A stretch of DNA of 64,000 bases, from positions 2,631,350 through 2,695,349 of the forward strand of contig VZDJ01000223.1 of assembly GCA_008694505.1 (NCBI GenBank), given 5' to 3'. Positions 1 through 13,478 of the stretch are shown piece by piece (position 1 is the first letter of the stretch; each line of letters opens with the position of its first letter). The position numbers were made by a program, and so were the translations under genes. This DNA is from Cyanoderma ruficeps (lineage: Eukaryota > Chordata > Aves > Passeriformes > Timaliidae). The notes under the pieces are model-generated. The model was given only the letters and a program-made list of their open reading frames with translations. It had not been told where the DNA came from and did no database searches.

Positions 1-3000
1 CTGGTATTTAAAAACTACAGGGTATTGGAAAAGTCAGTTAAATTCCCTGTGCCTGGGATATGTCATCACTCAGTGATGTTGGTCCCTTCTGTAGAGACTG
101 AGATAAAGCCTAGGAGGCTGTGGCAAGCCTGAACTCCCATTTTGTACACACTGGGCAAACACCAGTGTTCCTGAAGAGTTCACAGTCTCGAGTGACCAGA
201 TGGACAGAGAATGGTCCACCTCGTGCAAAATGAAGGTGCACAGTAAAATGAACCCTTCTTCATCCCAGGGGAGGGATGTAGCAGACTAGGGAAGAATAGA
301 CAAGGTGTGGGGATTCTAACTCTGTTCTTCCCAGCTGTGCTAGTCCTCACAAAATTCAAATAGACTTAATTGTGTGATGTTTGTGATGCCATGGTGATGA
401 GTAAGTGTCACTGGAAAGTTCATCCCTGTACAAAACATTCTACCCCCTCTGAGCAGTTTCTGAGATCATTATCTTCACACATTCCTGGCAGATAATTGCA
501 ATTTTCTTTAATTCTGTCATTGAAAAATGACAGTAACAAGCCTTTTAGCAGTAATGTAGAGTTTGAAACTGCATAAGGACCCTTTGTTCTTAAATAGAAA
601 GCCTATATTTCCATCAGTCAATGTTCTTCTATGAAAGGCCAGAAAGATGAAGTTGATCTTTGCCTTTTTCCATGTCCCTGATGGAAGACATGCTGATGTC
701 TCTTCCCTGCCATGGAATAACTTCCTTGGTCTGTAATTGCTCTGGAACACAAGATGTACCCCAGATCCCTGGATAGAAACAGACTCCCCCCAAAGGAAGA
801 GCAGGGAAAAGTTTTTAGAAGAAACTTCTGAATGTGGCAACATCTGTCCTCTGTGTGCTGAATCCCTCCAAAGAGCCCACATTACATAGATTTCATCCTG
901 CCAGTGGGGACTACTGGGCTTAGACATGAAGCTGGTTACATAAAATGAGACGTGGAAATTTCCATCACTGAAAATATGGGGAAAACTGGGCTTGTAAAAG
1001 AAAGAAACTTGATTTTAACTGATGTTAGTTAATTTGTATTTGGTCTTTCTTTTGATGGTGGTGGTGTTTTACCATATCTCTTCTATAACTACAGATTGTT
1101 TTAGGATACATTGGAGGAGAAACACCTGCACAAGGACAATTTTCTAGCATAAAATGCCTTTCTGTAGCATGCTTTCCTAACCTGTGCCAGGTCACCCCTG
1201 TAGCATCACTTCTCTGGCATTCTTCACACTCACCGACCAAAAAATCACTCAGTTTTATTTCACCTCTGGCTGGCTCAGAGTGGAACAATGGAAGGTGGTG
1301 AGCAGGGGACTGTCATGATGGATTCCAAGTCCTTTAGATACACAGCCTTTAAAACAATGGAGAGTCCCACTGGAACAATAAACCTTGTGATTTATCTGCA
1401 GTATCTGGAGTTAAGCTAAATGTTCCTTTATTTCTAACTTCTCTGTGTTAAGCTCCTTTCTTGTGAGGAAAACAGATAAATCTTGGAAAAGTAATAATGT
1501 TTTTTAGTGGATGCCCATCATTCTCCTCTCATTTTCAAATGAGAAGATAACACAATGCCATGGGTCTATTGTTACCCTGCTTCCAGCTGAGACTTTTAAA
1601 TGGAAATGTGGACTGCTCCCTAATTTAGTGCACTCGGTCTTTTTTTGAAGAGCAAATGGCAGCTGGAAGGTGTTTGAGAAGGCAGCAGTTGCTAAGGCTT
1701 GGCTGGCTGTGCCTCTAGAAAGATTCCAAAAATGTACAGGCTGTGTGTTGGTTCTGATGGAGGGAGCTTTGTCAAGGGCTGAAAAGGCAAAGTTGTAAAT
1801 TCTGCCCTTCTGTTTTCATGGAAAGCAGACGTTGATATCTGAAACCCACACATTTGTATCACTGCCATAACTAATGACTTGCATTGATGCTCAGTCCCAT
1901 TTGTTTGGTCCCAGGGAAGGAGAAAGTCCTTAATAAATCAATGAAATTGTCATTTCAAGAATGACACATGCAGCACTGGCAAAGGGTAATTATATTTTAT
2001 GGGTTCTTATTGACTCTGGTGCCTTCAAAGCTCTTAGTGTGATGGGGAAGAGAAGTGAATGGGATTGCTCCTGGGAAGTCTTTTAAGAACAGCTGTGAAT
2101 CAGAGCAGTCACTTCAGAGTCCAGGATAAACTTTGCTGAGCTCTTACAAAAGCTTCCTTTGAAAAATAAGACCCAGTGCTTTGTGTGGAAATGTCAGGTG
2201 CCACCTCATGATGTTGACTGTGTGCCAGCCAAAGCTTCTTCCCTCCCCTCTGAGAAAGGGCACTAGGATGTATTGACTCATCTCAGTGATCTTGGTTTGA
2301 CCTTTGCTGGTTGTTCCCAATTTAATGCCCTGTGTTCTGTGAGCATGTGGGATCAGGGTGAGTGCTGACCATGCCCAGTGGCTTCAAAAGGCTTGAGGAA
2401 GGTAATAAAAGAACTCAGTTACATGCAGCAGTTTTCCATGATGAAAAATTGCAGTGCTGAGTGTATTGTGCAGGAGGGAAATTCATCTTTGGAGAGAAAT
2501 TCAATGGAAACAAACTTATTAAAATATCAGGAGAGGATTGTTTTCTGCAGTATCATTTCTAGCACTTCTTTGCGGTTCAACTTTAAATTCTCATTTATGA
2601 GACTGTTCTGTCATTACTGCATCTCGCCATCAGTGTTTTTCTCTGCTGTATATGGGAAATTGCTATGGTAACACGAAAAAGATCAAAACAGTGGAAATGC
2701 ATATAACTTAAACCAAAGTTTGCTAGTGCCTGCCTGTGAGCAACCCTTTTCTTTTATAAAATGGGATGTATATTTTCCAAGGCATTAGGCACTTTGCTCT
2801 CTTTTCCCCAAAAGATGCTGGCCTCCTGTGTTAAGGGTACCACTGTGTCATTTAGATCCATTTGTTTTGTGAGCAGGTTCTCTTCATACAAAAAGCAGGA
2901 TACCCTTGGCTCCAGTGGGACATCACTATTCAGTGAGGTCACAGTCCTGTGAGCCCAGGGTAAACCTCAGACACCAGCAGTCTTGAGGACCCTGTTCAGG

Positions 3001-3927
3001 GCCTGGTGCTGTTATTACCTCACTGGAAGATCCTACAGAGGAATATCTGTATAGAGCTTTGAAAGGCAGGACAGGTTTGTTAAGTAGTATTGATTAAAGC
3101 AACAGAGAACTTGCTTTGAAGCTATTGATTCAGCTCAGGGGAAGTCTGCTGCACTGGAGTCTTTACCCAATGTGCACATCTGAGCTGTTACACTCTGCCT
3201 GCAGGCTGCAAGTGGTCCTGCCCAGTGTGATAGTGGGGCTTTCTGCAAGAGTTCCCTCAGCCCAGCTTTTTCCTGTGTGTTCAACAGGAGCTTTGCTATT
3301 GATTGTAATGGGAGCAAGGGTGGGTGAAGAGAGAGCACCAGTGGGTACATGTGGGCACCTGAGCAGAGATCACAATGCCCTCTGCTTCCCATTCTCACCA
3401 CTGAAGTGGGCACAGCAGAAAAGGGTGAGGGTCAGACAGCCCATACTGTAAAGCAGCATTACAGCACCAGGAAATTGCAGTTCTCTTGGAACTTCTATGC
3501 TCACCTCGTTCTTAACAACCACTCCCCATTATGGCAGTGTGATGTGTGCAGGGAAAAGTGGAATCATTAGGAGGGGAGAAGAGAGGAGCAGGTAAAATTT
3601 CTGGCTTCTCTTCCAGGCTCTGCTGCCATCTTGCTTTTTTTTTTTNAAAAAAAAAAAAAAGAAAAAATGTTCTGACTAAGAACCAAATATTGTACAATAT
3701 CTTCAGCTGAAAGGACCTGTGTGGATAAAGATAAAAGCAGCAAGGAGGGAAGAAACATTGCAACTCTGGGTCTGATTTTTTCTGGAATCACTGCTTTTCC
3801 CAGCATTAGTCTACTTATGTGAATTGGGTGATATTTGATTTCCATTCCAAGATATCTGTGTCTCAGTGGTAGAGAAAGGAGATGAAGAGTTGGAAAAGAG
3901 GACAACTGTTGTTTTTCCTTGCTGCAG
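1..3927 (+). other. RHBDL3: Intron upstream of the first in-window RHBDL3 exon
   Basis: No coding exon could be recognised here. The preceding RHBDL3 exon, which should end in the conserved segment before the His-x3-Asn motif, was looked for and not found, so it probably lies beyond the left edge. The stretch is ordinary AT-rich intron sequence with only short chance ORFs. A T-run/N/A-run assembly scar lies at 3635-3660. Confidence 0.6.
3635..3660. repeat. Poly-T / N / poly-A tract (assembly scar)
   Basis: Eleven T bases run directly into a single ambiguous base at 3646 and then fourteen A bases. An abrupt T-to-A homopolymer switch around one N is typical of a closed gap or a consensus failure in homopolymers, not of a natural repeat. 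Sequence across this point should not be trusted. Confidence 0.85.
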
Positions 3928-6900
3928 GATAGAACACCTTGGGCTCAATGTTGTCCTTCAGCTCTTGGTTGGGGTTCCTCTGGAGATGGTGCACGGAGCT
4001 GCGAGGATCAGTTTTGTGTACGTTGCAGGAGTTGTGGCAGGTAGGTGACACCTCTGCATGCCCAGATGGAGAAGCAATGGAAATGATCTGTGCTGGCTAT
4101 TGAGTTGGAGAAATGTTTTGTGATATTTGGGATTAGGAGAGGAGCATTCACTGATCTTCTGTGCACTGAAATCCTTTTGAGGCTGGACATAGAAAATATG
4201 GAACAACTTGACATCTATTTCTATGTAGCCATAGGCTGTGTGTTTAGGAGACCTGCGAAAAATGCACCAACTACCTGCTACTTTAAAATAGCCTTGTTTT
4301 GGATGATCTTCCTGGATGTGGAGTCATGCTGGTCTTGTGCCAGTTCTTCCTCCATTTGTCCTGTCTGTCACCTTTCTACACCCTAAGTAAGCCAGAAGTA
4401 TTTGGTTGTAGATTGTGAGCAGTGCACAGAAATCTGGAAAATTCATTTCATCATTAAGCCCTGGGGTCTGATTGATTTTTAGTTTGTGCTGAATTGCTTT
4501 TATTTATGTTTGGAATTTCCAGCAGTTTGGAGGTGATGGAAGTTAGCTGACAATAGATCAACATCTAATTAAAACAGGAGGAGGGTGGGAAAACAACCAA
4601 GAGCTTTACACTGGAATTCAGACAGCAATTGACTGCCTTAGTTCAAGATTTATGGTGTTTGTTTGTTTTTTTTCCAGCCACATAACTATTTTTTTCCATA
4701 AAAAGCAGATAAAGCTTTTGTAGCATGGGCTGCATTGGGTACTAATAAATCCTGCATTCCAGGAGAGACACTGTGGAAAGAATAATTGGACTGGGACACA
4801 GGACTAGGCATGGTACAAACACCAACAGTATTTAATGCAGAGAAAGGAGTTAGCAGAGCAGCTCCACTGTCCCCTGACTGTTATTTTAACAAGCACTAAC
4901 AAAAGTGGTTCCCAATTTGCAACATTCCAGACACAGTTTTTCTATACAGACACACCTACCAAACCCCAGGGCTTTACTGATATCTTAGCCAGTTATGGAA
5001 CATCCCTTATTCTTTGTCATGTGCCAGGAGAGAGGGAAATGGGTATATTCATGCTGAGGCAATATAAAGATAACTCAGCTCCTAAATAATCAGGAATAGA
5101 CAGTAAAATGTAGTTAGGCCACAACTTTTATGGTTCTTTCTCATTTGTCTGGTTTTACTAAGAAGAAGCATTGAGACTGGAAATTGAGGCACTCAGTGCA
5201 GTGTCTGAGGACTTAACTGCAAGTTCTTATTACTCCTTCCTTTATTTCTCATTAGCTTTTTCCTTAATTGCAGTGTTTAAGAGCTGAGAAGTCTCAGGGC
5301 TGTACAAGGAAGGAGGGAGCTATCAGCAGAGTCGGCTGGTGGAAGCTCAGCAGTTTCTTGACCTGGAATCAGTTGGGCAATTAGCAAAAAAGTTCATTAG
5401 ATTCTGTACTACCAAGGACTCTCTCAAGATTTGCCAATATGTTTTTTTTTCCATTCCCACTCATCACAAAGATCTTCATTATCCTTTCCTTGTGACAGCA
5501 AATCTGCCTCTCCCTCTATCACTTAAATTATTCTTAAAGTCAGCAATGAAAGGAGTTTTGAGAAGATCCAAGCCTCCAACTGGGATAAGAAGAAGCAATG
5601 TCTATGTTTGGCTGCATTGTTACTAGTGGTGCCTTTAGTTACTTGACCTGTCATTTTGCTGTCATGTGTCTACTGCCTCCATCCAGCTTATTTTTGACTG
5701 TTTTTACTCTGAAGTTGTACAGGCTGTGCTTTGATCAGAGCCCTGTGCTAAGTTACAAGTCCCTAGTTCCTTTTCCCTGTGCTAATATTTTTCTTGCCAA
5801 CAAGGGAGCCACTTCTATTTTTTCTTCAGGTGAGAAACAAACACAGACATTTGTCTGTCTCCTGCTTCCTTGTTCCTTCAGTCAGGGAATAAATGCCTTT
5901 TTGCAGCACGAGTTTAAAGACACATTGCTGCCTTGCTTGGCTGCTTTTAAAGTAGGTGCAGAGGAATTAATCAGACACTGCCTTGACAGGACTGAGTTGG
6001 CTTCACGAGTCAATCAGTTTCCCCCTTCTTCTCTTTCTGTATTCCTGACCTGCAGCAATTAGCACAAACAGGCCATAGCAGGGACATAGGGTAGGAGAGA
6101 GTGTGTTTATTTGGTGGGCAATTGTCACAAAGCCTTGTTGTCTCCCCCAGGGTCCCTGGCAGTGTCGGTGGCTGACATGAGGGCGCCGGTGGTGGGCTCC
6201 TCTGGGGGTGTGTATGCTCTTGTCTCCGCTCACCTGGCCAATATTGTGATGGTGAGTACCAGAGTGACCCTCTGACCTCGGAGTGAGCCACAGCTGGTGG
6301 CCCAAAGGGGCTGGAAGTAAGGCCTGGCCCAGCTGTTGCTCATTCAGAGGTTGCCCCAGCTAAGAGTTTTTTCTCAGTGGTGGGGTCCTGGAATGGAAAT
6401 ATTGGTGGCTGCACTTGGTGGCTTGGTACCCTGATGGCTGGCTGCCAGGTCAACCTAAAGTTGTTGGTAATCCAAGATTTATCAGTGTTCTTCAGGCTAG
6501 CAGCTCTCCATGCAAGGGCTGAGAAATGTTTGAAAAGCAGACTGGCTCTGCAGAAGTGTCAGACCTGTTTCTGTCTGCATGTGCTGTGTAATTTTACTGG
6601 GTATCTAAGGAAATTTAGCATTCGGTGGATTCATGTGCAGAATATCCCTTATCTCCAAAACCCAGACTGAAGCTGAACCCTGGGTGATCTAGTGATGCAT
6701 CTTTTTGCTTGTTTCTCCTCATGAAATACTTCACAAAGGTGAACAAATGCCAGCATTGTCATTCTTCTAAGGCTGGAAACAGGAGCTCATCCCCAACCCT
6801 GAGCTAGGTGGTGGCAAAGCCAGCACAGCTGCCTGGGGCACTCCTCAGCTGACACCAAGCAAAAAAGGCTTTGCTGATAGAAGATTCTTGTGTGGTGTCA

Positions 6901-9818
6901 TGTCTGTCCTGTACCAGCAATATCAGAGTAGAATGACCATAAAAATGAGGATAAGGCTCCTCCCCTGGATCTGAGGGGGAAGATAATGTGGGGTGGTTGC
7001 AGTAGAGATACAAGATCTGTTATTTGGGTGCTGGAAGATGTGTGTGTGTGTGGTGGTGGTGGAGTTAAGCCTAAAAGAAAACCCTGTACTTGATGCTTGT
7101 CCGCAGTAAAGTCAGCAGGCTCCAGCTGTGACCCACAGTGGTGCTGCTCCACACAGCTTCGTAACAGCTGGAAAGTGAGATATCCTGAGCAGAATTGGTC
7201 TCCTTCACCCTCTGCAAGATTTCAGAGCATGAATGAGCTGAGGCTGTTGTCCAAATTAGACAGTTGAGTGGCTGATAGAGAGGTCGGGAGGGGAGGAGAG
7301 GGGCTACCCCTATAGCACAGGGTTTCTGCTGGGGAATTGCATCCCTACAAACAGTTATGTTCAGCGTGATTTGTGCTCCCTGCCACTGTGCCAAGGGAAG
7401 CAGGAGGGAGCTTCCTCTGCCTTTCAAGGTGGCAACACAGACACAGGGTTGTTTAACACCACAATTCACAGGGTTAGAGGGGGACATTGGAGGAAATTTT
7501 GGTCTGCTTTAGAGCAAGAGGCTCTTCCAGAGGCATATAGAGAGTCTTCAGCAGTTCCCTTCCCAGACTTCACAGAACACCACAAATTGATCTGTCACCT
7601 CACTACTCCTTGTCCTCCGCCAAATCTATTTAGCGATTGCTACCTTAGCATCTTTATTTCTCCATTATCCACTGCCTCTCTTCTCATCTGAAATTATTTT
7701 TGCTGCCTTTCCAGTTCTGGTGGAGGGTTTTTTTTTCCTTTCCTTTCCCCCCATTGTCTGTCTGTGCTCAGTTGTTATCTAGATGTGATGCTCCTGCACG
7801 CTGAAAGATGCGCTGGCTGTTTGCTGACAAAACTCAGTCTGGCACAGCTGGGGAGAGCAGGGACTGTGGCAGGGAGGGTCTCTGGAATCTTCTGTTCCCT
7901 CATGCTTCCTGGTAACCAAAGGAAATGGAAACATTCCTGCTTGGAAAAATAAATATTATTGGAATTAAATACATAAAATAACCGACAGGGGGAAGCAATA
8001 AAGCGTGTCACCCCAAGGAAATGAGTGAGGGGAGAGATTTAAAAGCAGCTATGTGGAAATGAAAAGTGAAGGAGGCAGCACAGTTTTAATCAGCACGAGC
8101 TCAGAGCTTTCTGACTTGGTTAGGTCTCCATGTGGAGAGAGAAAATCAGTTACTTGTTTTGTGGAGGTCGCATTTTTGTCATCCCAAGTGCCATTAGAGA
8201 TAGTCTGAAGAGTTTACAATCATTCTTTTTATTTCTTCAGGGTGATGAATAAGGGACCATTTCACAAGGAACCTGATTATCTTGATATCTCAGTGTGCCT
8301 TCAATAGGCAAATTTTCATTTAGTCACATTACAATAATGATGATGACGATGTCATACATCTGAGTTTCTCAAAACATGATCTCTTTTCCTGCTTTAAAAT
8401 TATGTGCAAGTGGAAAAGGAGGAATTTTAATATTTCTGCCATGATTTCTGATTATCATTCAGAGATTTTTATTCCACTCTATTGGTTAATAACCAAGCCT
8501 GAAGATAGAGGAGACTAAGTCCAGGCTTTCTTTATGGCACTGTTTCTTTGATAGGCTTTTATTGAAGTCTTTATAGTTTCTCTGTGCTCTGCCAAAGATC
8601 TGAGGGGCAGAATTTCAGGGAGCCTGAGGCACAGAAAGTAGCATTGAAAAAGCACAGTAGGGCTTGAATGCACTGACAAGTTGTCTGACAAGTGATAGAT
8701 CTAAATGTAATATCCCTTCAGGTCTGTGTGCAGCATTACTTTGTTTTCCTTGTCTCTTTTCCAGAACTGGTCAGGAATGAAGTGCCAATTCAAACTGCTG
8801 CGCATGGCTGTTGCCTTGATCTGTAGTAAGTACCATACAATGCTTGGCACACGTGCAGCCAGCCCTGTTTTGTTTGTCCTTGTCATAATAGCTCATGCTG
8901 ATTCAGAGGGTTTTGACTTTGCAGCAGTTTTGGTAGGAACTTGCAGCTGGACCTTCTGGCAGCAGCAACCAGATTACTCTCCACTGCAGATTTTGGCTTT
9001 CAACACAAGCATTTGTAAAACAGGATTTGTCATTAGTCAGCATCTGTAGCTTCTGGTGTTTGTGAAGGAGTAGGACTTTAATATCTTCTCTTTGCAGTCT
9101 CAAACATAGAATGCTTTCATAATGATAATACTTGGGTTTCCTAGAGCATGTCCTGTCTGGGATGGCAGCAGCCTTATACCCACACTGATGAATTCACTTC
9201 CAGCCCTATGCCCAGGGGGGCACAATCAGGGAAACTAAACTGTGTGTTCATCACAGACGACTGTCTCCAAATTCTGACTCATGTTTGTTATGGTTTTGGT
9301 ATAAATTTCAGAAGGGGAATATTCCCCAACCTATCTACACTCTCACAAACCCAGACCACTTTCTACCCACTGGAGAGACCCCATGTCTGTGTGCCACAGC
9401 CCTGACTCAGCCACAGCTTCCCTGTGCTCACCATACAAGGCAGTTTCTGCCTCTCTGTCTCCTCAGGAATGCAGTGCTGCCCACAACATGGACTTAAGAA
9501 GGGATAAACCGAGACAATGAATTTATTTTTTTATTCTTTGTTCCAGTGAGCTTTGAATTTGGAAGAGCCGTGTGGCTGCGATTCCACCCCTCGGCTTACC
9601 CCCCGTGCCCCCACCCCAGCTTCATGGCTCACCTGGGAGGGGTGATGGTTGGAATCACCCTTGGTGTCATCATCCTGAGGAACTATGAGCAGAGACTCCA
9701 AGATCAGACTTTATGGTGGATCTTCCTTTCTATTTACGTCATTTTTGTCTTGTTTGCCATATTCTGGAATATTTTTGCCTACAGTCTGTTGGATCTAAAG
9801 CTACCTCCCCCTCCTTGA
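3928..9818 (+). CDS. RHBDL3: Rhomboid-like protein 3 (3' half, five exons)
   Basis: Coding exons at 3928-4040, 6151-6251, 8765-8825 and 9547-9818 carry the C-terminal half of RHBDL3; every junction is AG/GT and in frame, and the stop is TGA at 9816-9818. (Four exons are seen; all earlier exons are off the left edge.) The protein is a multi-pass membrane protein of the rhomboid intramembrane serine protease family. The first exon holds the His-x3-Asn motif ([10 protein letters not shown]) of a core helix. The second holds the Gly-x-Ser-Gly catalytic serine motif ([13 protein letters not shown]). The last holds the catalytic-type histidine (MAHLGGV) and ends [10 protein letters not shown]. So the Ser/His pair is intact. 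The N-terminal EF-hand region of the family is not in the window. The split phases are 1, 0 and 1. Proteolytic activity of RHBDL3 is not well established in the family. Identification is confident because long stretches read almost as in the human protein. Confidence 0.93.
7040..7062 (+). repeat. TG / TGG microsatellite
   Basis: A short (TG)n run passes directly into four TGG units inside an RHBDL3 intron. No functional sign was seen. Confidence 0.8.
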
Positions 9819-12800
9819 AAACATGGGACAGAAAACTGGAGAGCAGAAGTCATCTGCCAGCTGTGTTAAATGAATGAAGATGGAAGATCTATTTTTGTAT
9901 TTAACTTAGGGGAGGATGATTCTTCTGAACACATGAGTGTGCTGGAGGAGGTACTTAAAGACCTCATGAAAGAATGGGCTGATCAGTTTGTTCACAGATC
10001 CAGCAGGCTCTGTAACTCTGGCTGGCCGTGCCCTGCAGTCTCTGCCCTGCACCTGGGCACTGACTGCTTGGGTTGGTATCACGCGTCAACATTTTCTATG
10101 AGATATTTGTATTTTCCAGGTCAGTGCTGGAATTATGGCCAATTGTTCAGTGAATTTCCTCAATGTTACTGAACACTAAAAGGGAAAAAGAGCAGACATT
10201 TACTAATTAGAAACTCAAATGGTACTCACAAGGCAGCTTGAGTCTGGTTTCTTTGGACATGTCTGACTGTTCAGCCATACCAGTGCCACTGTCTAATTAC
10301 TTGAATGGTTCCTAAGGTATTTTAGCCTATGCTGAAACTTGTCTTGCACAACTTTCAAAGGAATTGGCAGAACCTGATCACACAAAGTGATGGAGACTGG
10401 TCTTTAACTACAGGTCAAATGAAATTGCACTATAAACATTGAGAATCTTAGAGTGTTGTGGACACCCAGCCAGAGGTGACTTTAACTGTGCATGTTTCAC
10501 TTCATTTTAATTAACTATTCCCTCCATCCCCAGCCTACTATGGCTAGAAGGTGTGGCTGGGTTGTTTGGTTTTTTAGAGTGTTTGGGTTTTTTTTGAGGA
10601 ATGAAGAAAAGGAGGACAAACGTTCATTTGTGGTTTTATCAGACGACAATCAGGTGCTGTTTCCTTCTCACTTTTTTTTCTGGCCACACTGACCTAACAC
10701 CTGGCCTGCAGTGAGCTCCTAGCAAGGATCTCAACTCTTCCAGCAGGTTCTTACTTAGGAAAGTGGGACCATGATCACCTCCAACAGCCCAGGGTGGGAA
10801 CTATCCAGTCTTTACAGCCATACAGTCCGTTTGGGGCCAAGTCCACTGAAGGCAGTGGAGTTAAATCAGTTTGTGTGTAGCACTGGTTTCCCAATGAAGT
10901 GGAGAGGGTATGATCCGCTACAGTGATCATGTGAAGTGGTTTTAATATGACTTCTCAGTTTTGAAGGTGCCTCTTCCTGAGGCAATGGATGTTCAGGAGC
11001 TCCAGTGGGTTGCAATGATGCCTTTTTCTTTAACACTGGCCAAGCCCAGTTCAGGCAATGTGTAAGTGGGCCGTGGCACAGTTCATACAGTTGCCTGCAC
11101 AGACCTGGGGACCATATGGAGACATCTATAGCACAAGCAGAGCTTACAGGTACTCTTCTCTGTAAGGTGCTTATTTTGATTGTCACTTTAGAGAGCTGCC
11201 AAATTACAGTCCAGGAATGTGACTGCCCTCCTTTTCTCTGCCCTTTACCCACCTATTCAATGGTCTGGACAAAGCAGCCATAAAAGTCTCTCCAGGCAAA
11301 CTTCTCCCTTCCTTTTTTCTATTTCCTGCTGGTGCCCAGGCACAGCCACCAGAGTCTTTCACAGCACATCCCATGGGCACCGTAGCTGTTGTTTTTTCTG
11401 TAAAAAAATGTCTCTGTTGTGGGCTTTATTCTCTCACATGTGCTATCCATGCTGCCAGATGATACCACAAGCTAGTAGGAGCCTGTCCTTCTAGAGGGAC
11501 ATTCACAAGTGCTTATCAGCTGCCCCCTTCTTTGCCTCTTATGGAAAAATAACTCCTGTATGAGGGGTAAAGTTTTCTCCCACCAGATGCACTCATAAAA
11601 CTTCTGTTACCTCAGGAAGAAGGGAGAGAAAAATAAATGTTTCTACAGCCTGGAATAAGCCTGCAAAAGAAACAATTTTTGCCACCTTTGTGCAGAGAAA
11701 TGGGATTTCTGAGGGCGATTGCACTTTTGCTGTTCTGCAAGGCCAGTGCATTGCTCATGGGCCCTCATCAAGGACCAAGAGGAAGGGCCAGAGCTCTGAT
11801 CATTTCGGAGAATGGATTGGTTCCCTGAGCCATTTTACCTCTGTGGTTTGGGTGCAGATCCCAGCAGTCACCAGAGTTCTCACAGATTGTTGCAGGTCCT
11901 GGCCCAGTGAGTGTCACAGCTTTGGATGCCCTGGGAGCAGGCAGGAAGGAGAGTGGGAGCTAGGAGAGTTCTGACATGGTTAAGAAGTATGGAGGACATT
12001 CCTTCCCTCACCTATTGCTAAGCCTTTCTCATTACAGATGCCTTGAAAACAGAGGTGACCAGGAATGGGATTCTCCTGAAATCGTAGGAAAGCTTTTAAA
12101 TTTTGGTAGAAAATTTCAATTGCAAAAACCCCCAGATTATTTTGCCTATAATTTACCAGAATGCGATGTGCACCAATTGACTTTTATTTTTGTTTTCTCA
12201 GCTGAAAGCTACTTACTGCCTATGAGCTTCTTACCAGTAAAGGTGCCAGTGCCTGCCAGTGTGTGCTCTGAAGCAACAAGATAAAAGTTCAAGAGCCACC
12301 AGTTTCTTGATCAGCTTGATCATGGCCAAAATGTCTTTACTCAGCTGAGGAGTGGAAGGGAGCTGAACAGAGTAATGCAGACAGCCTTCCTCAGTCCTTT
12401 TTCCATAGATGAGTGTAGATTTCATGAACTGCTTGAAAACAGCTCTGAAGTTGATCTTATGGCTTGTTCTTTTAAACTGTTGTTCATCTTTCTGACTTCA
12501 TTCTGTGTCCCCGTACCTTGCCTGAGCAAGTCTACAAACAGCCCTGGGGATCAGAAAGGCCAGACTTTAAGGCAGTGTTAGATTTATTGTAGATGAAGGA
12601 ATGAAACTCTCTCACATTCCTGTTCATCAGAGCTGAAATCTCCCCCCATTCATGGAGCAGTTTGTGCACAGAGCCTGTTGTCTGCTAAGAATCAATCAGC
12701 CCATGGAGCCAGAACCAGCACAAAGTGCTTAAGCTTTTAAATTACTTTTTTAATCATTAAAATTACAGTGTGAATATTCGCTATATGTTTTTACAGAGTA

Positions 12801-13227
12801 TCATGAATTCCAGTTGTGTTATTTTCTAACACACCCAGGAGTGCCACAGTGCTGCAGCACCACAGAGCTAACAGCAACCAGGCTTTTCTGTTACCTCCAG
12901 ATGTCCTTGAAGCTGCTGGCTCATGTTGGAGATGTAGTATTCTCCATCCTGCTCATCTGTGCTTCCAACCTGTCACAGTCAGCAGCATGTTCCTGAAGGA
13001 GCATCCACTGAGGGACTGGTTTCAGTGATTCGATGTGGTTTTATTTCAGCTGCTGCCAGGGTTTCCCATCAGTCAGACAAAACATGAATCCATCGAACCT
13101 TATGACTGTGCAGTGCTAGAGCAGAAAGCAAGGACTGTCACCAGTGTACAGCTTTGAACAGAGCACCTCGGAGCAAGTTATTTTACTCTGTGTCCTTGAG
13201 TGAGGACACAACACCTGAGGGAGAAAA

Positions 13228-13275
13228 GGGAAAAAAAGAAAAAAAAAGAAGNAAAAAAAAAAAAAAAAAAAAAAA
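13228..13275. repeat. A-rich tract with an ambiguous base
   Basis: A GA/A-rich run contains an N at 13252 and then more than 20 A bases. As at 3646, the ambiguity sits inside a homopolymer, so the length here is uncertain. It lies about 100 bp from a GC-rich minisatellite, a combination that is hard to assemble. Confidence 0.8.
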
Positions 13276-13370
13276 CACAAAAACCCCAAGCAGCTGTTTG
13301 TGCGGTGGATTTGCCTTGCGGTGAGTTCATTGCAGTAGAGGTCCGTGGGCACGAGGGGCAGTGCGGCCGG

Positions 13371-13478
13371 CGGCGCTGGATGCGGCGCTGGATGCGGCGC
13401 TGGATGCGGGCGCTGGATGCGGGGCTAGATGCGGGCTGGACGCGAGGCTGGATGCGGCGCTGGATGCGGGGCTGCCGG
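13371..13478 (+). repeat. 12-bp GC-rich minisatellite
   Basis: About 8.6 tandem copies of a unit near CGGCGCTGGATG, varying from 11 to 13 bp by single-base indels and substitutions (for example GCTAGATG and GCTGGACG). The unit length makes several frames open on both strands, which explains overlapping ORFs with Arg-Arg-Trp-Met or Ala-Leu-Asp-Ala repeats. These are not considered genes. Flanking sequence at 13340-13560 is also unusually GC- and CpG-rich for this intergenic region. Confidence 0.9.
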
